The position numbers were made by a program, and so were the translations under genes. A stretch of DNA of 6,327 nt from the NCBI GenBank assembly GCA_050256555.1, contig JBBWWC010000028.1, positions 1 through 6,327 on the forward strand. The letters run 5' to 3'. This document shows, one piece after another, positions 1-6,267 of the stretch (position 1 is its first letter; each line of letters opens with the position of its first letter). Source of the stretch: UBA1146 sp050256555 (lineage in GTDB: Bacteria; Planctomycetota; UBA8108; UBA1146). Under the pieces are notes generated by a model. The model saw nothing but the letters and a program-made list of their open reading frames with translations, was not told the origin of the DNA and ran no database searches.

Positions 1-72
1 ACCTTATTATTATTTAAAATAGCCCGTTCAAGCTTCCCACCGCATAACCCAGAAGACAGTCACGATTGTCTC

Positions 73-115
73 AGTCTTAGGTTTTATGTGAAGCCAACCT
101 ATAAGACTAATTTTC
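73..115 (+). terminator. Possible weak terminator or structured hairpin
   Basis: AGTCTTAGGTT (73-83) pairs with 96-108, giving eleven base pairs with a two-base bulge (101-102) and a 12-nt loop. A short T-rich run (AATTTTC) follows on the plus strand. The stem is AT-rich and the T-run is short, so it would be a weak terminator for a gene entering from the left. It could equally be part of a repeat element. Confidence 0.3.
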
Positions 116-164
116 ATAAACCGGAAGTTCAAACTCCTGGCCCCCCAGGTGAAGGATTGCTTTT

Positions 165-226
165 TCCGTATCCGTACCCAGATCCGTCTCTGTCTTCCCG
201 TCCATCCCTGATCACATCCATCCGTC
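165..226 (-). repeat. Degenerate ACGGAT-type hexamer tract
   Basis: Read on the minus strand, ACGGAT occurs three times here, with the near copies ACGGAA and ACGGGA and related GGATGG units between them. Spacing is irregular, so this is a degraded short repeat and not a clean microsatellite. One minus-strand frame through the tract opens with ATG at 221 and runs 30 codons to TGA at 131-129. It ends in the peptide GYGYGKSNPSPGGPGV. No Shine-Dalgarno is evident before that ATG. I have an unverified recollection of similar tails on short hypothetical proteins from marine planctomycetes, which would suggest a dispersed element and not a gene. Confidence 0.35.
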
Positions 227-227
227 T

Positions 228-252
228 GAACACCGACGTTTCGCCGGTTTTC
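228..252 (-). repeat. Inverted repeat with AAA loop
   Basis: On the minus strand ACCGGCG-AAA-CGTCGGT forms a seven-pair stem (one G-U pair) with a three-base loop. Three further pairs (GAA/TTC) lie beyond a single A/G mismatch. It directly abuts the hexamer tract. No T-run follows on either strand, so it does not look like an intrinsic terminator. Its role is unknown. Confidence 0.4.
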
Positions 253-464
253 TGGTTCCAAAATCACACGACATTCCGGAATCACCTCGACCCGAAGTCA
301 CCCATGATCATGTGAAGAAATGGGCCGACGGGGCTCCGCGGACCAGATCTCAAATCCCCGGCAAAACCTCTTCGAAGAGTAGAATTTGACGGGAACACCG
401 ATCCGCTCCGAGGGACCCTGTAGGTCCAGTGCTCGATCTTCAACTTAAAAGCAGGCGGGGGCAA

Positions 465-510
465 GCATTTACACAAGAGAGGAGTGGCAGAACCAAAGTT
501 CTCGCCACTC
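465..510 (-). terminator. Probable intrinsic terminator of fabI-nadE
   Basis: GAGTGGC-AGAAC (482-493) pairs with GTTCT-GCCACTC (498-510), with one bulged base (503) and a four-base loop: twelve pairs in all. On the minus strand the hairpin starts inside the nadE stop codon. It is followed by a pyrimidine-rich run (CCTCTCTTGTG) with only a few T residues. Position and stem strength support a terminator for the operon. The poor T-tract leaves room for a hairpin that only protects the 3' end of the transcript. Confidence 0.6.
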
Positions 511-2179
511 AGTTGACCGCTGGAATTGTTGAATCAAGACCACCAAATTGCCAGCCATCGAGAGAGCGAGCGATGGGAACTCGCCGTCCCATACCAAAGG
601 CCTTGGAGGAAACTCTCAGAATTGGTGGGGATTGACGTCTCTTGTGCTCACTGGACTCGATCAACTGGATGATCTTCTCGATCACTTCGAGAGGCTCTCC
701 CTGCTGGTGAATCTCTCCACAGGACTGTCGATCCTCAACCCAACGCTTCAGGATGACGTCGAGTTGACCATAGGGAGGTAGAGAATCCTCGTCCTTCTGA
801 TCTGGCGCCAGTTCCGCCGAAGGTGATTTCTCGATCGTGGCCAGGGGAATCTGACCACGATAACGATCGAGATCAGCGATGGCGTATACATCCTGTTTGC
901 TGACATCGCCAAGAGGAGCCAATCCACCGCACATATCGCCGTAAAGTGTGCAATAACCAACAGAAAGCTCTGATTTGTTGCCGGTCGCCAGCACCATCGC
1001 ACCTTTTCGGTTGGCAATCGTCATCAGGATCGTTCCGCGGATCCGCGCCTGAAGATTCTCTTGTGCTATACCCCAATCAGAGTCGCCAAGAATCGGTGTC
1101 AGAGAGCCACGCAATGCTTGATAAGTATCGACCATCGCAATCGACTCAAATTTGATTCCCAGGAGACGGGCCAGCTCACGAGCATCATCCACGCTTCCCT
1201 GCGATGAAAAGGGCCCGGGCAAGCCATAGCCCAGAACCTGGTCGGCGCCGAGAGCTTCCACGGCGAGCAAAGCGGTCACGGCAGAATCGATCCCCCCTGA
1301 GAGCCCAATCACCGCCTTGTCGATCTTGCACTTGCGGAAATAATCACGAATCCCGAGAACAATCGCTCTGGAAATCTCCTCGATATCGGGTGTCACAGGC
1401 ACCTGCTTGGCAGCCGTCACGGTCTCACCAACGATCCGAACCTCTTCGACAAATGAAGGCAAAAGATCGACAGATCCGTCCGGGCAGGCCAGCAAGCTAC
1501 TCCCGTCGAAAATCAACTCGGTATTGCCTCCGACCAGATTCGACAAGGCAATGGGAACTCCTAGATGACGTGCCTGATCACTGAACAACTGCTGGCGAAT
1601 ACCACTCCTACTGCGCTGAAAAGGACTCGCAGTGGGACAGAGGATTATTTCAGCACCCTGCTCGACCAGTTCCCGACCAGGATCTCGGTCATAAGATGGT
1701 TGGCCTGGTACCTCACCGGTCCAGAGATCTTCGCAGATGGCGATTCCGACCTTTTGTCCCGACAATTCAACAACACATACATCTGTGCCGGGCTCAAAGT
1801 TCCTCGCCTCATCAAAAACGTCATAGGTGGGGAGTAAGATCTTATCGGCATACGCAACAATCGAACCATCGGCAATCACGGCAGCGCTGTTGTGGACCGA
1901 TCGACTCGATCCAGCCGCTGCAGAACGGAGAGTACCAACCACGACCGAGGGTTTTCCGGTCAGTTGACTCGCAAGTCCCTCGGTCGCTTTTTCGACCGCT
2001 AAAACAAAATCCGGTCGCCCAACAAGATCCAGGGGGGGATAGCCGCAGATCGCCATCTCCGGCAACAAAACCAGATCTGCTCCGGCCGACTGTGCCTCAT
2101 CGACCGCCGCCAGGATCCGGCCAACATTACCCGTCAGGTCACCGACAGTGGTATTGATCTGAGCAAGACAAACACGCAC
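509..2179 (-). CDS. nadE: Glutamine-dependent NAD+ synthetase
   Basis: This cytoplasmic enzyme makes NAD+ from nicotinic acid adenine dinucleotide and ATP, using ammonia released from glutamine; it is the last step of NAD synthesis. The 556 residues fit the two-domain bacterial form. An N-terminal nitrilase-type glutaminase (about 1-265) carries the Glu-Lys-Cys triad: E41 in LLPEMAICGYPP, K113 in ADKILLP and C149 in AICEDLW. A C-terminal synthetase domain (about 270-556) has the ATP-pyrophosphatase P-loop SGGIDSA (294-300), ENLQARIRG (374-382), TGNKSE (399-404), YGDM (413-416) and DQKDEDSLPPY (460-470). All key residues are present. The start is GTG: the protein opens MRVCLAQINTTVGD, as the family does, and an AGGA lies 6 nt upstream. 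It follows fabI by 8 nt and is presumably cotranscribed and translationally coupled. Identification is secure. Confidence 0.97.
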   Translation of the reverse strand: MRVCLAQINTTVGDLTGNVGRILAAVDEAQSAGADLVLLPEMAICGYPPLDLVGRPDFVLAVEKATEGLASQLTGKPSVVVGTLRSAAAGSSRSVHNSAAVIADGSIVAYADKILLPTYDVFDEARNFEPGTDVCVVELSGQKVGIAICEDLWTGEVPGQPSYDRDPGRELVEQGAEIILCPTASPFQRSRSGIRQQLFSDQARHLGVPIALSNLVGGNTELIFDGSSLLACPDGSVDLLPSFVEEVRIVGETVTAAKQVPVTPDIEEISRAIVLGIRDYFRKCKIDKAVIGLSGGIDSAVTALLAVEALGADQVLGYGLPGPFSSQGSVDDARELARLLGIKFESIAMVDTYQALRGSLTPILGDSDWGIAQENLQARIRGTILMTIANRKGAMVLATGNKSELSVGYCTLYGDMCGGLAPLGDVSKQDVYAIADLDRYRGQIPLATIEKSPSAELAPDQKDEDSLPPYGQLDVILKRWVEDRQSCGEIHQQGEPLEVIEKIIQLIESSEHKRRQSPPILRVSSKAFGMGRRVPIARSLDGWQFGGLDSTIPAVN

Positions 2180-2185
2180 GGGATG

Positions 2186-2189
2186 TCCT
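2186..2189 (-). promoter_or_regulatory. nadE ribosome binding site overlapping the fabI stop
   Basis: AGGA overlaps the TAG stop of fabI (2188-2190) and ends 6 nt before the nadE GTG. The arrangement supports the GTG as the true start. It also suggests that ribosomes finishing fabI feed nadE. Confidence 0.65.
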
Positions 2190-2961
2190 ATCCCATCATC
2201 CGGAAACCGCCATCGACATAGATGACTTCTCCGGTGATTCCACTGGCCAGAGGTGACAACAGAAAGGTAGCGGTGTTACCAACTTCTTCCGTTGTCACAC
2301 CTCGTTTAAGAGCAGCTTTCTTTTCGACTTCTGTAAAGATGTCTGAGAACCCACGAATCCCACGTGCTGCCAGGGTCTGAATCGGCCCCGCACTGATGGC
2401 ATTGACGCGGATTCCTCGTTCGCCAAGATCCGATGCAAGATAGCGCATACTCGCTTCCAGGCTCGCCTTGGCCACTCCCATCACGTTGTATCCTTGAACC
2501 GCCCGCTCGGCCCCAAGGTAGGAAAGAGTGATCATCGAGGATCCCGAATCCATTCTCTTGGCTGCTTCTCTGGCGAGCCGCGTGAAGGAATAGGAACTGA
2601 TGTCGTGGGCTTTGATCCAACCTTCCCGGGAGGTGTCTATATAGCTACCTTCCAGGTCTTCCTTATCCGCAAATCCGATCGAGTGGACCAGGAAATCAAG
2701 CCCCCCCCATTTCTCATCGACTTGCTGAAACAGAGCATCGATTTGCTCATCGTCTCCGACATCACAAGGAACAAAGATCTCACCGCCGACTTGCTCAATC
2801 AGAGGACGAACACGTTTTTCCAGACGTTCACCCTGATAAGTAAACCCAAGTCGCGCTCCGACTTGATGAAGAGCCTGGGTGATTCCCCAGGCAATACTTC
2901 GATCATTGGCGACGCCGAGAACCAGTCCCCTACGTCCAGCCATGCAATCAGCGAAGGACAT
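2188..2961 (-). CDS. fabI: Enoyl-[acyl-carrier-protein] reductase, FabI type
   Basis: FabI catalyses the last reduction of each cycle of type II fatty acid synthesis, trans-2-enoyl-ACP to acyl-ACP, using NAD(P)H in the cytoplasm. The 257 residues match the usual length of about 255-265. The fold is a short-chain dehydrogenase with the FabI version of the nucleotide loop, LGVANDRSIAWGI (15-27). HSIGFA (93-98) follows. The FabI-type catalytic site is Y148 in SYLGAERA plus the Y158-x6-K165 pair in YNVMGVAK. The segment AGPIQTLAARGI (191-202) and the C-terminal GEVIYVDGG (244-252) are also typical. In the E. coli enzyme the equivalent tyrosine and lysine are Y156 and K163, and FabI of this kind is the target of triclosan. 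I chose the ATG at 2961 because AAAGGAG precedes it by 5 nt; the internal Met7 has no such site. It is first in an operon with nadE. Confidence 0.97.
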   Translation of the reverse strand: MSFADCMAGRRGLVLGVANDRSIAWGITQALHQVGARLGFTYQGERLEKRVRPLIEQVGGEIFVPCDVGDDEQIDALFQQVDEKWGGLDFLVHSIGFADKEDLEGSYIDTSREGWIKAHDISSYSFTRLAREAAKRMDSGSSMITLSYLGAERAVQGYNVMGVAKASLEASMRYLASDLGERGIRVNAISAGPIQTLAARGIRGFSDIFTEVEKKAALKRGVTTEEVGNTATFLLSPLASGITGEVIYVDGGFRMMG

Positions 2962-2966
2962 CTGAT

Positions 2967-2973
2967 CTCCTTT
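2967..2973 (-). promoter_or_regulatory. fabI ribosome binding site
   Basis: AAAGGAG ends 5 nt before the ATG. It is one of the best Shine-Dalgarno matches in the window and fixes the fabI start at 2961, not at the Met7 codon at 2943. Confidence 0.85.
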
Positions 2974-2974
2974 C

Positions 2975-3015
2975 GAGCTTCAAAGCTCAACCAGATCCTA
3001 ACCCGCAGCGCTGCG
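2975..3015 (-). promoter_or_regulatory. fabI leader with two palindromes
   Basis: Two inverted repeats lie between the upstream terminator and the fabI ribosome binding site. One is GAGCTT-CA-AAGCTC (2975-2988), directly beside the Shine-Dalgarno. The other is the perfect 12-bp palindrome CGCAGCGCTGCG (3004-3015). Because a terminator precedes them, the fabI promoter should lie between about 2974 and 3041, but I cannot point to a convincing -35/-10 pair. The palindromes could be operator sites or RNA hairpins; this is inference from position. Confidence 0.25.
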
Positions 3016-3034
3016 TGAAGGGAGCCATCCCGCA

Positions 3035-3082
3035 AAATGTAAGACGCCTCCAGGAGTCCCAAAAGGGCTTCTGGAGGCGTCT
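3035..3082 (-). terminator. Strong intrinsic terminator after the protease / secreted-protein unit
   Basis: AGACGCCTCCAG (3042-3053) is perfectly complementary to CTGGAGGCGTCT (3071-3082). Further pairing inside the loop region (CCC against GGG) leaves about five unpaired bases. Read on the minus strand, the hairpin is followed by TTACATTTTG, a modest T-run. It lies about 95 nt past the stop of the upstream gene and before the fabI leader, so it separates the two transcription units. Nothing T-rich of similar quality follows on the plus strand. Confidence 0.8.
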
Positions 3083-3096
3083 ATTCGTTGTCAGCG

Positions 3097-3171
3097 AAAC
3101 CAAACAACGCAGCAAGGATCACAACGCGGCAAGGATCACAACGCGGCGAGGATCACAACGCGGCAAGGATC
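3097..3171. repeat. Tandem array of a 17-bp unit
   Basis: The unit AAGGATCACAACGCGGC occurs at 3114-3130, exactly again at 3131-3147, and with one change at 3148-3164. The first seven bases follow at 3165-3171. An in-phase degenerate copy, matching at 11 of 17 positions, lies at 3097-3113, giving about 4.4 units. The array starts just beyond the stop codon of the secreted-protein gene (3176-3178) and ends before the terminator. It would therefore be transcribed as 3' untranslated RNA. Seventeen is not a multiple of three, which fits a non-coding position. The near-identity of the copies suggests recent expansion. Confidence 0.9.
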
Positions 3172-3175
3172 TGCT

Positions 3176-5092
3176 CTACAGTCCTGCTTCCGCGTCACTA
3201 TCACCTTTAGCCTTGGTTTCCGTAACTCGCTCAGAAAAACTATAGCTCTTGAGACCTTCTGCGACGATGGATGTACGGTTAGCGGTCCAGCCGAAGTACT
3301 TTCCAAACAACTCCGATTCAGGGATGTTGGAAGGATCAAACAGGAATAGAAGATCTTCTTCCTGAGCCAGATCTGGCGCCATCAAGGGCAAAATCCCGAG
3401 CACTGGACGAATGATATCCGCAGCCATCGTCAAGTTGGCTCCAGTGTTCTGGAGACCCAGCCCCATTCCCTGGGTCGCTTTCACCTTTGCCAGGATCTTT
3501 GCCGTACGTCCGGAAGATCCGAGACGAGCTCCGCCATCATCATCCGCCAGGCGCAACATGCCCTGAAGATCATCCTTGGACATCGAAATAATCAGCCAAT
3601 CATCTTCGAAAGTCCAGGCCGGAACTATTTGCGGACCATCTCCGGCAAACTCTGGTGGAACATCGCCGAGCGGATCGAAACTCCAGATTTCACGCCCCTG
3701 GAACTCTTCCTTCTTCAGGGCAGGCCCCATCATCTCCGGACCACCCAGCGATTTCATCGCAGCATCCCATGGGTCGCGATTTTTCACCTTGAAACCAAAG
3801 TTACCACCCACATCTGAGCCCATACCGCCCCCCATCATCGCAGCCATGGGATTGAACGGGGGAGCATCCGGATCAGGTGCCGGCGAGAATGCAAAGAACG
3901 TTCCTTCGAGAGATCCGATCAGTTCCTGGACGTCGATGCCGGTCATCATCTTCATACCCTCGAGACTCGCATCCATTTCCGCGCGCATCTCTTCTGGATC
4001 GGTTCCCTCAATGGTCGATCCAATATTGACGATGATGTCAAAAATTTTGGAAAAGTTCATACGCATGAGGAAAGCAGATGCGACATCTGAAGAAATCACC
4101 GGAGGGAACGTAATATCACCATTTTGCTCGGGAATCAGACCCAGGATTCCTGGCCTCCCCTGCATCGCAATGATCGAATCGGTGCCGGCCCCTTCTTCTG
4201 TGTAATAGTACTTGACCGCGACGCCAGCGATGGAGTCGAGACCCAGTGCACTGAGGATCTTGGAGGGAACAGGCTCTTCCTCACTCAACTCATCATCGAT
4301 CCAGGATCCAGCGCCGGCCATCATGTCGAGCATCGGCGTCAGGTTCCACAGAGCGTCCAGGTTGAAGTAAACGCTGGTCGAACCGCGCCGCAAAGCACTC
4401 TCACCAGACTTGTAAATGGTCGTGGAATTGAAACGCTCACCAACAGCGGTATCTCCCGAAGCGAGATAGCTCTGAAGGCTGCCCTTGTTGGTTCCCACGA
4501 CATGGTGATCTTCAAACTGACCGATATAGATTCCGGCACCCGGCATCATTTCGAGTCCGGTGAACTCGATATCGCCAATCGCAAAGCTCGCAGGAATCAC
4601 CATCTGGCCACCCGCCTCGAGGGTTTGCTTGAGCATGTCAAGAATCTTGCGATGTTCCTCACCAAAAGAAGCGGGCGCATGAAAATCGACCACCAGGTTT
4701 GGCATCGGCATTCCCATGTCTGGATCCATCCGGTAGCCAAAGCCTAACACGAACTCGCCAGTCATCTTGGCATTCAACTGCTGGACCAGATCCCAGACCA
4801 TTTCGAACTTCTCTTGGGATTCTTCATCCCCCTCGAAATTGGTATTCATCATTCTCGTAATGCCAGCGGAAAGCCGCTCGAACGTTTCGACAATCGAGGG
4901 TTCTTCCATGAACCGTCCCATGTCTGACTCGGAGGCAGCGGCACGAGAATTCTGCCAGTCATCGACCGAGACAACGAAAACAGTATTTTTATCGAGGGCT
5001 TCGTCACCGGCTTCAAGTTGCGTGGAAAAACCCACAAGAGCCAATGCGACGAGAGCGAACAAGATGCACATCCTGGATGCCATCGTAATCAT
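3176..5092 (-). CDS. Exported protein of unknown function, DUF3352-like
   Basis: I do not recognise a defined function. The 638-residue product begins with a signal peptide: a short basic segment (R7), a hydrophobic core at about 9-22, and a plausible cleavage after LEA (26-28). The only cysteine is C9, inside the signal and not in a lipobox, so the mature protein lacks cysteine and is probably soluble and extracytoplasmic. The rest is acidic with Met-rich stretches, notably 373-384 and 416-425 (MAAMMGGGMG). Blocks such as GNFGFKVKNRDPWDAAMKSL (430-449), DDWLIISMSKDDLQGML (497-513) and a late KYFGWTANRTSIVAEGL (598-614) recall the repeated beta/alpha layout of DUF3352-type proteins frequent in planctomycetes. 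That link is recognition, not a search. Start choice is uncertain: the ATG at 5092 sits right behind AAAGGAAGGA, while the ATG at 5083 has better spacing. The protease gene lies 44 nt upstream, and a strong terminator follows. Confidence 0.85.
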   Translation of the reverse strand: MITMASRMCILFALVALALVGFSTQLEAGDEALDKNTVFVVSVDDWQNSRAAASESDMGRFMEEPSIVETFERLSAGITRMMNTNFEGDEESQEKFEMVWDLVQQLNAKMTGEFVLGFGYRMDPDMGMPMPNLVVDFHAPASFGEEHRKILDMLKQTLEAGGQMVIPASFAIGDIEFTGLEMMPGAGIYIGQFEDHHVVGTNKGSLQSYLASGDTAVGERFNSTTIYKSGESALRRGSTSVYFNLDALWNLTPMLDMMAGAGSWIDDELSEEEPVPSKILSALGLDSIAGVAVKYYYTEEGAGTDSIIAMQGRPGILGLIPEQNGDITFPPVISSDVASAFLMRMNFSKIFDIIVNIGSTIEGTDPEEMRAEMDASLEGMKMMTGIDVQELIGSLEGTFFAFSPAPDPDAPPFNPMAAMMGGGMGSDVGGNFGFKVKNRDPWDAAMKSLGGPEMMGPALKKEEFQGREIWSFDPLGDVPPEFAGDGPQIVPAWTFEDDWLIISMSKDDLQGMLRLADDDGGARLGSSGRTAKILAKVKATQGMGLGLQNTGANLTMAADIIRPVLGILPLMAPDLAQEEDLLFLFDPSNIPESELFGKYFGWTANRTSIVAEGLKSYSFSERVTETKAKGDSDAEAGL

Positions 5093-5102
5093 TCCTTCCT
5101 TT
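5093..5102 (-). promoter_or_regulatory. Ribosome binding site with ambiguous start choice
   Basis: AAAGGAAGGA directly abuts the first ATG (5092). The AAAGGA half lies 4 nt from that ATG. The second AGGA lies 9 nt from the next in-frame ATG (5083), which encodes Met4. Either start leaves the signal peptide intact, so the choice does not alter the mature protein. Confidence 0.65.
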
Positions 5103-5136
5103 GGTCAATCAAGACCATAAACCAAGCGATTGCGGG

Positions 5137-6108
5137 TCAATCACCGGGTTGATTCTTTTTTGGAGGTGGTAAGTAACGCACACCTGTATTTGGCTGACTC
5201 TCGTCAAACAAAAATGCCTCGCGGCGATCGATAAAGAACTTCAATTGATCCAACGGGATCGCGAAGTTCAATCCTTCTGACTCGAGAATCTTCATATTTG
5301 TTACCCCAACAACTTCACCCGCTTCGTTGAAGAGGGCTCCACCCGAATTCCCGGGATTGATGGGAGTCGTGGTCTGTATGTAACACTGACCTTCGAAGGA
5401 ACGATAAGGGTCGGAAATAATCCCCTCGCTCACCGTTCGCTCAAAACCGCGCGGAGTTCCAACGGCAAAAACCTTCTGGCTTCGATCCAGAGAATCCGCT
5501 GCCGCAAACTTTACTGCTCGCAAGGGGAGATTCTTGGCATCCGGAATCCTCAGTAGAGCCAGATCCAAAAACGGATTCATCGCAACGATCTCGACGTTTT
5601 CGATCTGTTCCTTACGAGCCCCACCTTCGACATCGTCGAGGTATACGGTCAGCTGGATATCTCGTTCGCCTTCGACGACATGGACATTGGTAACGACTAA
5701 ACCATCTTCGCTGATGATAAAGCCACTCCCCAGTCCTCCGCCGGCCATGATGCGTACCACCGACCCGCGGGCTTTGTTTTCTGCTTCTTGAAGAGGGAGA
5801 GGAATCCCGCCCCCGACCTGATAGATCCGCGTCGTCTCAGCGTCGTCGGCAACTTCGTTTCCCGCCACGATCAGCTTCCGTGAAACCACCGACCCGATGG
5901 GAAGCTGAATGATGGTGGGACCGATATCGACGAAAATCCGATCCAGGTCCTCTTTGAGCACAGAGCCCGTCACCGCTCCTCCGCCGATCAATTCGATCCG
6001 CTCCAGCGAAGAAATAGCTCCCTGCTGCTCTTTGACGGTTTCGTCATCTACGGTACCAAACGGCCCGAATACAAGAACGCTTGCTAGAATCAAGGCTGTA
6101 CAAGGCAA
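5137..6108 (-). CDS. Trypsin-like serine protease, HtrA/DegP-related, no PDZ domain
   Basis: This is an S1C-type endopeptidase, probably acting outside the cytoplasm. The catalytic triad is complete: H143 in VVTNVHVVEG, D182 in LDLALLRI and S255 in NPGNSGGAL. The preceding GSGFIISEDG (127-136) and later NFAIPLDQL (281-289) are also typical. The protease domain spans about 112-295. The C-terminus stops at residue 323 with a short RYLPPPKK tail, so the PDZ domain of DegP/DegS is absent. Residues 35-80 form a beta-rich segment (IELIGGGAVTGSVL, then VDIGPTIIQLPIGSVV), which I associate with planctomycete relatives. Residues 1-18 are hydrophobic and could be a signal peptide, but they lack the usual basic residue. 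The start is TTG with a weak GGAAAG 9 nt upstream; no ATG or GTG exists in frame back to the stop at 6222. It is probably cotranscribed with the secreted-protein gene 44 nt downstream. The substrate is unknown. Confidence 0.92.
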   Translation of the reverse strand: MPCTALILASVLVFGPFGTVDDETVKEQQGAISSLERIELIGGGAVTGSVLKEDLDRIFVDIGPTIIQLPIGSVVSRKLIVAGNEVADDAETTRIYQVGGGIPLPLQEAENKARGSVVRIMAGGGLGSGFIISEDGLVVTNVHVVEGERDIQLTVYLDDVEGGARKEQIENVEIVAMNPFLDLALLRIPDAKNLPLRAVKFAAADSLDRSQKVFAVGTPRGFERTVSEGIISDPYRSFEGQCYIQTTTPINPGNSGGALFNEAGEVVGVTNMKILESEGLNFAIPLDQLKFFIDRREAFLFDESQPNTGVRYLPPPKKNQPGD

Positions 6109-6117
6109 TTCAACAGT

Positions 6118-6123
6118 CTTTCC
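6118..6123 (-). promoter_or_regulatory. Weak ribosome binding site before the TTG start
   Basis: GGAAAG ends 9 nt before the TTG at 6108. It is a modest match, but better than anything before the next in-frame TTG at 6093. It is the reason for choosing 6108. Confidence 0.4.
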
Positions 6124-6261
6124 GGTCAGGGCATCTACTGTAACGAAACGGACTTCCAGAAGAAGTCTAGGAATCCATGATTGAATATATTGATCCCGGG
6201 GGAGATCTTCTGCAAGGTTCTATGACGAAATGACTCGAAGAACCGTGAAATCAGCAACAGC

Positions 6262-6267
6262 GAGGAG
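6262..6267 (+). promoter_or_regulatory. Ribosome binding site of the divergent gene
   Basis: GAGGAG lies 8 nt before the ATG at 6276, a near-ideal sequence and spacing. It is the main support for a real gene leaving the window at the right. Confidence 0.75.

Larger units (their letters stand above)
1..508. other. Gene-free left flank with several inverted repeats
   Basis: I see no convincing gene in this stretch. The open frames present are short, lack good ribosome binding sites and resemble no family I know. The first 130 bases are visibly more AT-rich than the rest. The stretch contains perfect palindromes at 273-282, 303-312 and 368-379. It also holds imperfect hairpins at 73-108, 136-149, 228-252 and 413-427, a degenerate hexamer tract at 165-226, and the nadE terminator hairpin at 482-510. 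It could be a plain intergenic region between convergent or tandem genes, a decayed repeat element, or a structured RNA; the sequence alone does not decide. Confidence 0.6.

Noticed and set aside
126..150. tRNA-like T-arm (AGTTCAAACTCC) followed by CCCCCCA
   Set aside because: The stem bases flanking the TTCAAAC loop do not pair correctly, and no D-arm, anticodon arm or acceptor partner is found.
28..476. Minus-strand open frames of 85 and 64 codons in the left flank
   Set aside because: No ribosome binding site, no recognisable domain, and they run through the degenerate repeat and palindromes.
932..967. Cysteines in the nadE segment GYCTLYGDMCGG as unusual substitutions
   Set aside because: Small or Cys residues at these places occur in other NadE sequences as far as I recall, and the catalytic motifs are intact.
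1204..2157. Plus-strand open frames opposite nadE, up to 153 codons
   Set aside because: The translations are rich in Arg, Ser and Gln without motifs, as expected antisense to a conserved nadE.
2188..2943. Shorter fabI starting at Met7
   Set aside because: There is no Shine-Dalgarno before it, whereas the ATG at 2961 has AAAGGAG 5 nt upstream.
3097..3171. CRISPR array
   Set aside because: The units are 17 bp and directly adjacent with no spacers, so this is a plain tandem repeat.
3576..4747. Two long plus-strand open frames (3576-4205 and 4124-4747) inside the secreted-protein gene
   Set aside because: They lie antisense to a gene with a signal peptide, ribosome site and family resemblance, and their translations show no domain or motif. 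They are reading-frame shadows.
5066..5068. Cysteine 9 of the secreted protein as a lipoprotein attachment site
   Set aside because: It lies before the hydrophobic core and not after it, so it cannot be a lipobox cysteine.
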